Shown here one piece after another: positions 1 to 5,269 of a stretch of DNA of 5,269 bases. The notes under the pieces were generated by a model. The model saw only the letters and a program-made list of their open reading frames with translations. It searched no databases and had not been told where the DNA came from. Positions within the stretch are counted from its first letter, which is position 1; each line of letters opens with the position of its first letter. The stretch is taken from NCBI GenBank assembly GCA_028865585.1, contig JAGWJU010000100.1:1-5269 (forward strand), in the 5' to 3' direction. This stretch comes from Elusimicrobiota bacterium. Its GTDB lineage: Bacteria > Elusimicrobiota > Elusimicrobia > UBA1565 > UBA9628. A program made the translations under genes and the position numbers.

Positions 1-198
1 CAAAGCCCGTCTTTGGCGACGCTCTTGAATCCTAAAATCGGCTACGCGAAAGCGGCGGAGGTGTTCAAAGAGGCGGTTAAGCGCAAGACGACCGTCGGCG
101 CCGTGGTTCTAGAGAAAAAAATTCTATCGAAAAAGGAACTGGAAAATTTATTCGATCCCAAAGCCGTCACCGGCGCCCTGGATGGGAACGGCCGGTAG
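1..198 (+). CDS. Class II fumarase/aspartase superfamily lyase, C-terminal fragment
   Basis: Only the last 65 codons are present: the reading frame is open from base 1 and ends at TAG 196-198, so the gene begins upstream of the window. The fragment carries the small C-terminal domain of this superfamily: an LNPKIGY-type segment (about residues 9-15 of the fragment), an amphipathic helix rich in Lys/Ala, then VVLEKKILSKKELENLFDP and a short tail. Members are homotetrameric cytosolic enzymes that reversibly eliminate fumarate from malate (FumC) or aspartate (AspA). The VVLEK...ELENLF wording is closer to aspartases I remember than to FumC, which usually reads LGYLTEEEFD, but the catalytic domain is missing and I do not assign a substrate. 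The stretch around 106-156 is noticeably more A-rich than the surroundings. No convincing terminator follows, so it may be co-transcribed with the next gene 42 bases downstream. Confidence 0.85.
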   Translation, partial: QSPSLATLLNPKIGYAKAAEVFKEAVKRKTTVGAVVLEKKILSKKELENLFDPKAVTGALDGNGR

Positions 199-240
199 CA
201 CGCTCAGCGGCCAAGGACGGCACAACAAACGGAGGATTCA

Positions 241-486
241 ATGCCCGAACCCAAGATCGCCCAAAAAGCGCCCTACGTGAAGAAAGAGGAACCCGGCGTC
301 AAGTTCTGGTGCGCCTGCGGACAGTCGCAGAACCAGCCCTATTGCGACGGTTCCCACTCGCGGCTCAACACGGGGATGTCGCCCATCCGCGTGGAGTTGA
401 CCGAAGCGAAGACCGTCGCCTGGTGCGGCTGCAAGCGCTCATCGAAAAAGCCTTACTGCGACGGAACGCACGCGAAACTCGGTTGA
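241..486 (+). CDS. Tandem CDGSH iron-sulfur domain protein
   Basis: This is an 81-residue soluble protein made almost entirely of two CDGSH-type [2Fe-2S] binding motifs. Each follows C-x-C-x2-S-x3-P-x-C-D-G-(S/T)-H: ligands Cys24, Cys26, Cys35 and His39 in the first, and Cys62, Cys64, Cys73 and His77 in the second, with CDGSH and CDGTH cores. In this family three cysteines and one histidine hold a redox-active, fairly labile [2Fe-2S] cluster; tandem-motif members resemble the mitochondrial CISD3/MiNT type and small bacterial proteins. No membrane segment or signal peptide is present, so it is likely cytosolic. The first 20 residues are lysine-rich. The start is well supported by GGAGG at 231-235, five bases before ATG 241. 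Its precise role (electron transfer, cluster transfer or sensing) cannot be read from sequence. It lies just upstream of a Fur-family regulator, which suits an iron or redox context, but that link is inference. Confidence 0.95.
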   Translation: MPEPKIAQKAPYVKKEEPGVKFWCACGQSQNQPYCDGSHSRLNTGMSPIRVELTEAKTVAWCGCKRSSKKPYCDGTHAKLG

Positions 487-515
487 ACCCAGACCGCCGC
501 TTCCTCGCGGCCCGG

Positions 516-530
516 AAATAGTAAAATTAC
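516..530 (+). promoter_or_regulatory. AT-rich candidate promoter/operator of the Fur-family gene
   Basis: In otherwise GC-rich DNA, bases 516-529 are A or T except for one G. They contain TAAAAT (522-527), a plausible -10 hexamer, and an inverted repeat GTAA-AA-TTAC (521-530). The hexamer ends seven bases before the GTG at 535, the spacing expected if transcription starts at or next to the start codon, which would make the mRNA leaderless. No good -35 is visible at the usual distance, and the repeat arms are only four bases, shorter than a typical Fur/PerR box. Autoregulation by the downstream regulator is inference. Confidence 0.4.
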
Positions 531-534
531 CGGC

Positions 535-1011
535 GTGAAGGAACTGGACTACCGGCCGTCCAAAAGCGGCGCGCAAGGCGGCTACGCGGAGCGGGTTTAC
601 GGGGTTTTCCGCAGGCACCTGGCGCAGAGCGGCCTGCGGCTGACCTCGCAGCGCCGGCGCATTTTGGACTTCATGCTCAACAGCGACCGGCATCTCGGGC
701 AAGAAGACATCTCCCGGGCCATGCGCCCGCACGGCCTGGGCCGCGCGACCGTCTTTCGCACGCTCAAGATGCTCGAGGAGTGCGGCTTGGTCAACCACGT
801 CTCGGATGAGGCGGGCCGGCGCCGCTTCGAGGTCAACCTGGAACGTCCGCACCACGATCACCTCATCTGCATCTCCTGCGGACGCATCCAGGAGATGCGC
901 TGGCCCAAGCTCGAAAAAATCCAGGAAGACACCTGCCGCAAGTTCGGATTCGTTCCGCAATGGCATCGGCACGAGATTTTCGGGCTGTGCCGGGATTGCC
1001 GAAAACCTTGA
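535..1011 (+). CDS. Fur-family metal-responsive transcriptional regulator
   Basis: This 158-residue protein has the standard Fur layout. An N-terminal winged-helix DNA-binding domain occupies about residues 28-95 (GLRLTSQRRRIL near 33-44; recognition region GRATVFRTLKMLEECGLV 69-86), followed by a dimerisation/metal domain. The metal domain shows HHDH at 106-109, C-x2-C at 112/115 and a second C-x2-C at 152/155; the paired C-x2-C motifs match the structural Cys4 zinc site of PerR/Fur proteins. His53, Glu120, His144 and His146 are further candidate ligands. Family members bind DNA as dimers when loaded with Fe, Zn or Mn, or respond to peroxide; Fur, Zur and PerR cannot be separated here by eye. 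The N-terminal extension of roughly 25 residues is slightly long. The GTG start has no clear Shine-Dalgarno sequence; ATG codons further in would truncate the winged helix. The gene's 3' end probably overlaps the start of the permease gene. Confidence 0.93.
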   Translation: MKELDYRPSKSGAQGGYAERVYGVFRRHLAQSGLRLTSQRRRILDFMLNSDRHLGQEDISRAMRPHGLGRATVFRTLKMLEECGLVNHVSDEAGRRRFEVNLERPHHDHLICISCGRIQEMRWPKLEKIQEDTCRKFGFVPQWHRHEIFGLCRDCRKP

Positions 1012-2282
1012 CCCACGCCCTGGCGGCCGTCCACCTGCGCTGGATCTTCATCGCCGTTTTCGCCTGCGCCTACGTGCTCATCGCGGTGGAAAACGGCGTG
1101 GGCACCCACATCAACAGGGCGGCCGCCGCTTTTTGCGGCGCCGTAGCCATGGTGCTCCTGGGGGCCGTCAGCCTGGACCAGGCCTATTTGTGCGTGGATT
1201 GGAACACCATCCTGTTCCTTTTGGGCATCATGCTTCTGGTCGCCCATTTCCAAATCTCCGGTTTTTTCGAATGGGTCGCCTCGCGCACGGCGTCGCTGGC
1301 GCGCTCGCGCGTCGAGCTTCTGGTTTTCCTCGTCTTTACTTCGGGCCTCCTCTCCGCCTTCTTCGTCAACGACACGATCTGCCTTGTGTTCGCGCCCGTG
1401 GTTTTGGAGATCACCGAGCGGCTGGACTTGCCGGCCATTCCCTACTTGACCGCCCTAGTCACCGCCGCGAACATCGGCTCCGCCATGTCGGTCACGGGGA
1501 ACCCCCAGAACGCCTTCATCGGCATCACCGCCCACTTTTCCTTCTTCGACTTTCTCGTCCGCATGGCGCCCATTTCGCTCGTCGGCCTTTCCTTGGACGC
1601 CTTGATTCTGGCTTTCATGTTCCGCAAAAGCCTTTTCGGCCATCCCGACTTGTCGCGGGCGGCGGGAAAAATCAAGGCTCCCGTGGACAAGACCCTGCTG
1701 ATCAAATGCGCGCTCGCGGCCGCCGTTTTGGCCGGCTTATGGGCCGCCGGGTTTTCTTTCCCGCTCGCCGCGGCGGCCGTCGGCGCCCTCATTCTCGTCA
1801 TAGGACGAGTGAAGACGGCGGAAATCCACGCCCAGGTGGACTGGGAGCTGCTCCTGTTCTTCGCCTCGCTCTTCATCCTCATCCAAGGCTTCGAAGCCTC
1901 CGGAGCCACCGCGATCATCCTGCGCCTGGTCGCTCCCGCGCTGAAAGGATCCGCAGGCTCGCGCCTGATGGCGGCGGGGGGAGCCATGCTGGTACTCTCC
2001 AATTTAGTCAGCAACGTTCCGGCGGTCATCCTGGCCCACCCCGTCGTTCAGGCGTCCGGCGGCAACCGCCTGCTTTGGCTCGCGGTCGCGGCCTCGAGCA
2101 CCCTGGCCGGCAACCTCACTCCCATCGGCTCCATGGCCAACCTCATCGTTCTGGAGCAAGCCGGAGAGAAAGCCGCCATCGGCTTTTGGCGCTTCGTGCG
2201 CGTGGGCGCGCTGGTGACCGCCGCCACCCTTATTGCGGCGCTGGCCGTCCTCGCCCTGGAAAGCCGGATGGGTATGATATAA
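960..2282 (+). CDS. SLC13/ArsB-NhaD superfamily ion permease
   Basis: This is a polytopic inner-membrane transporter of up to 440 residues with about ten or more hydrophobic segments. It has the two-repeat plan of the ion transporter superfamily. Repeat 1 has VDWNTILFLLG (79-89), SAFFVNDT (132-139) and TGNPQN (179-184). Repeat 2 has VDWELLLFFAS (293-303), SNVPAV (351-356) and TPIGSMANL (387-395). The paired VND/SNVP and GNPQN/IGSMAN hairpins are the substrate- and ion-binding tips of SLC13, CitMHS and ArsB-type carriers. The substrate (dicarboxylate, citrate, sulfate, arsenite or Na+/H+) cannot be deduced. The start is uncertain: ATG 960 overlaps the Fur gene by 52 bases and lacks a ribosome site, while TTG 996 and TTG 1008, the latter overlapping the Fur stop as TTGA, would still keep the first membrane segment (about residues 28-43). 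It is probably expressed with the regulator. Its TAA stop lies inside a -10-like hexamer for the next transcript. Confidence 0.9.
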   Translation: MASARDFRAVPGLPKTLTHALAAVHLRWIFIAVFACAYVLIAVENGVGTHINRAAAAFCGAVAMVLLGAVSLDQAYLCVDWNTILFLLGIMLLVAHFQISGFFEWVASRTASLARSRVELLVFLVFTSGLLSAFFVNDTICLVFAPVVLEITERLDLPAIPYLTALVTAANIGSAMSVTGNPQNAFIGITAHFSFFDFLVRMAPISLVGLSLDALILAFMFRKSLFGHPDLSRAAGKIKAPVDKTLLIKCALAAAVLAGLWAAGFSFPLAAAAVGALILVIGRVKTAEIHAQVDWELLLFFASLFILIQGFEASGATAIILRLVAPALKGSAGSRLMAAGGAMLVLSNLVSNVPAVILAHPVVQASGGNRLLWLAVAASSTLAGNLTPIGSMANLIVLEQAGEKAAIGFWRFVRVGALVTAATLIAALAVLALESRMGMI

Positions 2283-2283
2283 T
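2275..2283 (+). promoter_or_regulatory. Extended -10 promoter-like element before miaB
   Basis: The nine bases read TGATATAAT: a consensus -10 hexamer TATAAT (2278-2283) preceded by the TG-n extension that can compensate for a poor -35. The best -35 at a 16-base spacer is CTGGAA (2256-2261), only three of six consensus matches. A start of transcription near 2290 would exclude ATG 2286 and leave a leader of about 23 bases before ATG 2313. The permease stop codon TAA (2280-2282) is embedded in the hexamer. Activity is inferred from consensus match only. Confidence 0.5.
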
Positions 2284-2312
2284 CGATGAAGCAGCCCGCC
2301 GAAACCAGGCCC

Positions 2313-3653
2313 ATGAAGCTTCACACCATCGCCCTCGGGTGCCAGATGTCCGAAGCCGACGCGGAGGAGATGTCCGCGCCGCTGGCCTCGCGCGGCTTCT
2401 CGCGCGCCGAAGGCCCCGATGAGGCCGACGCCATCCTCATCTCCACCTGCACGGTCCGGCAGCACGCCGAGGACCGCGCGATTTCCCTCATCGGATCGCT
2501 CAAACCCTGGAAGGCGGCCGACCCCAACCGCGTGCTCATCGTCAGCGGCTGCGCCGCCGAGCGCGCGGGGGACTCCATCCGGCGGAAATTTCCCTACGTG
2601 GACCTGGTGGTCGGAGCCAAGTCCATCGCGCGCTTCCCTGAGCTCGTGCGGGAGGCCCTCGACGCCCGCTTCGACGCCCTGCGCGAGCAGCGGGAAAGCT
2701 TCGCGCCGGAAGCCGCGCCGACCGAAGCCTCGCCCGTTTCGGCTTATCTGACCATCATGCGCGGCTGCAACTATTCCTGCTCTTACTGCATCGTCCCCTC
2801 GGTGCGGGGGCGGGAGCTCTACCGGCCCGTTGAAGACATTCTCAACGAAGCACGCGCCAAGGCCGCCGCGGGCGCCAAGGAGATCATGCTGCTCGGCCAG
2901 ACCGTCAACAGCTACGAGTCGGAGCGGGGCGGCGGGAAAGTCGGCTTCGGCGATCTCATGCGGCTTCTGGATGAGACGCCCGGCCTTGAGCGGCTGCGCT
3001 TCATGAGCCCGCACCCCTACTACGTGGACGAAAGCATGCTGTCCGCGATGGCCGAATGCCGCTCTGTCTGCGAGCACCTTCACCTTCCGCTCCAGTCCGC
3101 CTCGGCGCGGGTGCTCAAGCTCATGCGCCGCAACTACACGCCGGCGGCCTATCTCGACAAAGTCCGCGCCGCGCGCTCGGCCGTGCCCGGCATTGTGATT
3201 TCCACCGACATTATAGTAGGATTCCCTACCGAGACCGAGGACGATTTCCAGGAGACTTTGGATTTTCTCAAGGACCTCCGCCCGGCCTGGGCCTACTGCT
3301 TCAAGTATTCGCCGCGGCAGGGCACCCGAAGCGCCTCCTGGCCGGACGACGTTCCCCGGGAGGTCAAGGAAGACAGGCTCGGCCGGCTCAACCGGCTCAT
3401 GGACGAATTGACGAGCGAAGCTTTGAACGCGCACATTGGAAAAGCCGTCGAGGTTCTCTGCGAGGAGCCCGGCTTCGGCCGGACCCGGCAGGGCTTCAAC
3501 GCGAAGTGGTCCGGCGCCGCGAGCCGGGAGGCAAGCAGTGCCGGGCCGCAGAAGGAAATGCCGTTGCGGCCAGGCGCCGCGCGGCCGGGGGAAGCCGTCT
3601 CCTTGGCCGTGACGGGAGCGACCAAGAGAACTTTGCTGGGGGAAATAGCATGA
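2313..3653 (+). CDS. miaB: tRNA-2-methylthio-N6-dimethylallyladenosine synthase MiaB
   Basis: MiaB is a radical-SAM methylthiotransferase that converts i6A37 to ms2i6A37 in tRNAs reading UNN codons. The 446 residues show the full family order. The N-terminal UPF0004 domain carries three cluster cysteines: Cys10 in GCQM, Cys46 in STCTVR and Cys80 in SGCAAE. The radical-SAM motif C-x3-C-x2-C is at Cys152, 156 and 159 (RGCNYSCSYCIVPSVRGRE). LLGQTVNSY (193-201), PLQSAS (259-264) and TDIIVGFPTETEDDF (298-312) follow, then a C-terminal TRAM RNA-binding domain from about 376. LLGQ-VNSY and KYSPRQGT favour MiaB over RimO or MtaB. ATG 2313 was chosen because it puts the first cluster cysteine at residue 10, as in compact MiaB proteins; in-frame ATG 2286 would add nine residues but lies upstream of the transcription start predicted from the -10 element. 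An Ala/Arg/Gly-rich stretch (about 399-427) interrupts the TRAM region. The stop overlaps the next start as ATGA. Confidence 0.96.
   Translation: MKLHTIALGCQMSEADAEEMSAPLASRGFSRAEGPDEADAILISTCTVRQHAEDRAISLIGSLKPWKAADPNRVLIVSGCAAERAGDSIRRKFPYVDLVVGAKSIARFPELVREALDARFDALREQRESFAPEAAPTEASPVSAYLTIMRGCNYSCSYCIVPSVRGRELYRPVEDILNEARAKAAAGAKEIMLLGQTVNSYESERGGGKVGFGDLMRLLDETPGLERLRFMSPHPYYVDESMLSAMAECRSVCEHLHLPLQSASARVLKLMRRNYTPAAYLDKVRAARSAVPGIVISTDIIVGFPTETEDDFQETLDFLKDLRPAWAYCFKYSPRQGTRSASWPDDVPREVKEDRLGRLNRLMDELTSEALNAHIGKAVEVLCEEPGFGRTRQGFNAKWSGAASREASSAGPQKEMPLRPGAARPGEAVSLAVTGATKRTLLGEIA
3638..3643 (+). promoter_or_regulatory. Ribosome binding site fixing the PilZ start
   Basis: GGGGGA lies six bases before ATG 3650, within the last codons of miaB. 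This purine-rich site supports ATG 3650 as the true start, although the same frame stays open far upstream within miaB, and suggests the PilZ gene can initiate on its own besides being coupled to miaB. Confidence 0.6.
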
Positions 3654-4108
3654 AAGAAAAACGGACTGATTCCGCGGACAAGCGGCGCTACGCGCGATTT
3701 CCCGTGGGCGGCTTCGTCGGCCCCATTGCCCTGCGCCTGGATTCCCGGGACCAGTCCTCCCAGCCGGCCGTGTTGACCGATCTTTCGGCCGGCGGGCTCT
3801 CTTTAGTGACCTTCATCGAGCCCCCTCACTCGAAAAAAATCGAGATGATTCTTTCTCTCCCGGGCCTTAAATCCGTCTCGATCGAGGGGAAGGTCGCCCG
3901 GGTCGTGGAGAAGGGGCAGACCTACAAGGTCGGCATCTCGTTTACGAAAATCAACAAGAAGCACAAGACCCTCATCGACAGCATGGCCTTGGACAACCAG
4001 GACTGCGACATCCGCATCGCCCTGAAGCTTCCCGAGGCCTGCGTGCGCGGCTGCCGGTTCCACCACCTTTGCGCCAAACCACAGAAAGCGGCGTATTGGA
4101 AAAAATAG
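3650..4108 (+). CDS. PilZ domain protein with cysteine-containing C-terminal tail
   Basis: The protein is 152 residues, cytosolic, with no signal peptide or membrane segment. PilZ domains bind the second messenger c-di-GMP through an R-x3-R motif and a D/N-x-S-x2-G motif; here these are RYAR (Arg12 to Arg16, preceded by KR) and D-L-S-A-G-G (Asp44, Ser46, Gly49). The expected closing beta strands follow (IEGKVARVVEKGQ about 78-90, YKVGISFTKI about 92-101). Residues 102-118 look like an added helix. The tail then has four cysteines (119, 131, 135, 141) and two histidines (138, 139) in about 23 residues, which is not part of the PilZ fold and could bind a metal or form disulfides. The ATG overlaps the miaB stop (ATGA), and the 3' end overlaps the likely start of miaA. 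No effector domain is attached, so it probably acts on a partner protein. A role in tRNA modification is only suggested by location; motility, surface or polysaccharide control are equally possible. Confidence 0.9.
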   Translation: MKEKRTDSADKRRYARFPVGGFVGPIALRLDSRDQSSQPAVLTDLSAGGLSLVTFIEPPHSKKIEMILSLPGLKSVSIEGKVARVVEKGQTYKVGISFTKINKKHKTLIDSMALDNQDCDIRIALKLPEACVRGCRFHHLCAKPQKAAYWKK

Positions 4109-5064
4109 GCGCCGCCGCCAAAATCATCTGCGTCGTCGGCCCGACGGCGTCCGGCAAGACCGAGCTGGCTCTGGCCCTGGCCCGGGAATTAAACGGCGAG
4201 ATCCTTTCCGCGGATTCGCGCCAAATCTACCGGCATCTTGACGCCGGGACGGCCAAACCCGAGTTGGATGAGGCCGGCCGCGCCCATGGCGTCGCCTACC
4301 GTCTGCTCAACATCGCCGACCCTTCGGAGCCCTTCGACGCGGGCCGATTCGCGGAAGCGGCGCGCGAAACCGCGGACGACGTTCTGCGCCGCCGCAAGCT
4401 CCCGCTTCTTGCCGGCGGCACCGGGCTCTACGTCAAGGCGTTCTTCGGCGGCCTTTCGCCTCTGCCGCGAGGAGACGCGGCCGTGCGCCGGCGCCTGGAG
4501 GAACTGGCCCGCGGCAAAGGCCGCGCTTTTCTGCACGCCCGCCTGGCCGAGCGCGATCCGGAGGCGGCCGCGAAAATCCCGGCCAGCAACATCCAACGCC
4601 TCGTGCGCGCGCTTGAAGTGCTGGAAATTTCCGGACGCCCCATTTCCGAGCTGTGGGGGAAACCGGCGGACGCGGGGCGGCGCTGGGAGCCCTTGTTCCT
4701 GCGCATCGACTGGCCGGCCGAGACGCTGCGGCGGCGCATCGACGATCGCTGCCGGGCCATGTGGCCGGGCATTCTCCGCGAAGTCCGCGATTTGGCGCCC
4801 GCCCGCTACGCCGGGACCGAGCCCGGCTTTCAAAGCCTCGGCTACGGCGAAGCCCTGGCCGCGGAGCGCGGCGAAGTCTCTCCGGAGGAGGGACTGGAGC
4901 TTTTCATCAAACGCACCGCGGCCTACGCCAAGCGGCAGCGCACGTGGTTCCGGCATCAAGAGGCCTGCGTTTCCATCGCCGGCGCAAGCGCCGACGAAAT
5001 GGCGCGCCAGGCGCTTTCTTTGGCGCGGCCCTTTTTGGCTTCCTCCGAACCCGCAATCCCATGA
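4096..5064 (+). CDS. miaA: tRNA dimethylallyltransferase MiaA
   Basis: MiaA transfers the dimethylallyl group from DMAPP to N6 of A37 in tRNAs reading UNN codons, making i6A37, the substrate of MiaB encoded just upstream. With TTG 4096 as start the protein has 322 residues, near the usual length. Visible motifs are the P-loop GPTASGKT (15-22), DSRQIYR with the catalytic-type Asp40 (40-46), GGTGLYV (107-113), QRLVRALEV (167-175), GYGEAL (249-254) and AAYAKRQRTWFRHQ (275-288), the last being the conserved basic helix that contacts tRNA. No ATG or GTG exists before the P-loop. TTG 4096 gives a short N-terminus and a 13-base overlap with the PilZ gene; TTG 4069 would add nine residues. Neither has a strong ribosome site, so translation is probably coupled to the PilZ gene. 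The stop overlaps the hflX start as ATGA. Confidence 0.96.
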   Translation: MEKIGAAAKIICVVGPTASGKTELALALARELNGEILSADSRQIYRHLDAGTAKPELDEAGRAHGVAYRLLNIADPSEPFDAGRFAEAARETADDVLRRRKLPLLAGGTGLYVKAFFGGLSPLPRGDAAVRRRLEELARGKGRAFLHARLAERDPEAAAKIPASNIQRLVRALEVLEISGRPISELWGKPADAGRRWEPLFLRIDWPAETLRRRIDDRCRAMWPGILREVRDLAPARYAGTEPGFQSLGYGEALAAERGEVSPEEGLELFIKRTAAYAKRQRTWFRHQEACVSIAGASADEMARQALSLARPFLASSEPAIP

Positions 5065-5269
5065 GCGAAAAGGCCTTCCTCGTCGGCGTCGGCATCAAGG
5101 GCCGGACGAAGGAAAGCCTCGCGAGCTTCGCCGAACTCGAAGGCTTGGCGCAGACCGCGGGCGCGCGCGTGGCCGGGAAATTCTTCCAGGCCCTTGAGCG
5201 CTACCAAAGCGCCACGCTGATCGGCTCGGGCAAAGCCGTCGAAATCGCGGCGGCCGCTAAAAGAGCGGG
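5061..5269 (+). CDS. hflX: GTPase HflX, N-terminal fragment
   Basis: An open frame begins at ATG 5061, overlapping the miaA stop as ATGA, and runs off the window after 69 full codons. The sequence opens with KAFLVGVGIKGR (residues 4-15), continues with a Glu/Leu-rich helix (about 19-30) and reaches TAGARVAGKFFQ (32-43) and ATLIGSGKAVEIA (51-63). This is the conserved N-terminal domain of HflX, whose members read close to LVGV...ELAETAGAEVVG...YIGSGKVEEL. HflX is a translation-factor-class GTPase that binds the 50S subunit and can split or rescue stalled ribosomes under stress. The GTPase domain itself lies outside the window, so nucleotide motifs cannot be checked. Its position after miaA is a common bacterial arrangement. 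No separate ribosome site is visible, which fits translational coupling. Confidence 0.92.
   Translation, partial: MSEKAFLVGVGIKGRTKESLASFAELEGLAQTAGARVAGKFFQALERYQSATLIGSGKAVEIAAAAKRA

Noticed and set aside
496..511. Inverted repeat GCCGC-TTCCTC-GCGGC after the CDGSH gene as a possible terminator
   Set aside because: The stem has only five base pairs and no T-run follows, and such short GC repeats are expected by chance in this composition.
439..972. Long open frame on the - strand opposite the CDGSH and Fur genes
   Set aside because: It is antisense to two clearly recognisable proteins, has no family motif, and reflects the scarcity of stop codons in GC-rich DNA.
806..2422. 538-codon open frame on the + strand overlapping the Fur gene, permease and miaB start
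   Set aside because: It is an out-of-frame shadow, Arg/Pro/His-rich with no domain, whereas the other frame encodes conserved transporter motifs.
3212..3231. TATAGT-like -10 and small hairpin GTAGG-ATTC-CCTAC inside miaB
   Set aside because: They fall in the codons for the conserved IVGFPTE motif and have no nearby gene start, so chance is the simpler explanation.
2004..3434. 476-codon open frame on the - strand opposite the permease end and miaB
   Set aside because: The translation is His/Gly/Arg-rich with no recognisable domain; it is a codon-composition shadow of miaB.
3056..3649. Upstream extension of the PilZ frame inside miaB, giving a 350-residue product
   Set aside because: The extra residues are an Arg/Pro/Ala-rich shadow of miaB; ATG 3650 has a ribosome site and sits directly before the PilZ motif.
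3833..3839. Run of seven A bases in the PilZ gene (and another at 115-121 in the lyase) as a possible frameshift or slippage site
   Set aside because: Both reading frames continue normally into conserved family sequence, and no alternative frame product or stimulatory structure is evident.

Overview
The window is GC-rich, densely packed bacterial DNA with every recognisable gene on the + strand. It carries the 3' end of one gene, five complete genes and the 5' end of a seventh, with almost no intergenic space. The gene set is ordinary bacterial housekeeping plus a short metal/Fe-S/transport block. Nothing fixes the phylum; the AT-rich -10-like sites placed almost on top of start codons and the GTG/TTG starts fit a high-GC, non-model lineage. 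I see no mobile element, CRISPR array, tRNA or rRNA.

Left part (1-2282): the C-terminal tail of a class II fumarase/aspartase-family lyase (1-198) is followed by a small tandem CDGSH iron-sulfur protein (241-486), a Fur-family metalloregulator (535-1011) and an SLC13/ArsB-type ion permease (about 960-2282). The permease start probably lies inside the regulator's 3' end, so the two are likely co-transcribed and translationally linked. A short, very AT-rich segment (516-530) just before the regulator is the best candidate for its promoter/operator.

Right part (2275-5269): a promoter-like extended -10 hexamer contains the permease stop codon and precedes a tight run: miaB (2313-3653), a PilZ-domain protein (3650-4108), miaA (about 4096-5064) and the start of hflX (5061 to the window end). 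miaB/PilZ and miaA/hflX meet as ATGA stop/start overlaps; PilZ and miaA also overlap. MiaA adds the isopentenyl (dimethylallyl) group to A37 of UNN-decoding tRNAs and MiaB methylthiolates the product, so both steps of ms2i6A37 synthesis sit in one transcript, with a probable c-di-GMP-binding protein between them. HflX, a ribosome-associated GTPase, often neighbours miaA (in gammaproteobacteria as miaA-hfq-hflX); here hfq is absent from that position.

The points most worth a second look are the PilZ gene inside the miaB-miaA unit, its unexplained cysteine-containing C-terminal tail, and the two AT-rich promoter-like sites. No clearly new system is evident; most of the window is recognisable core metabolism.
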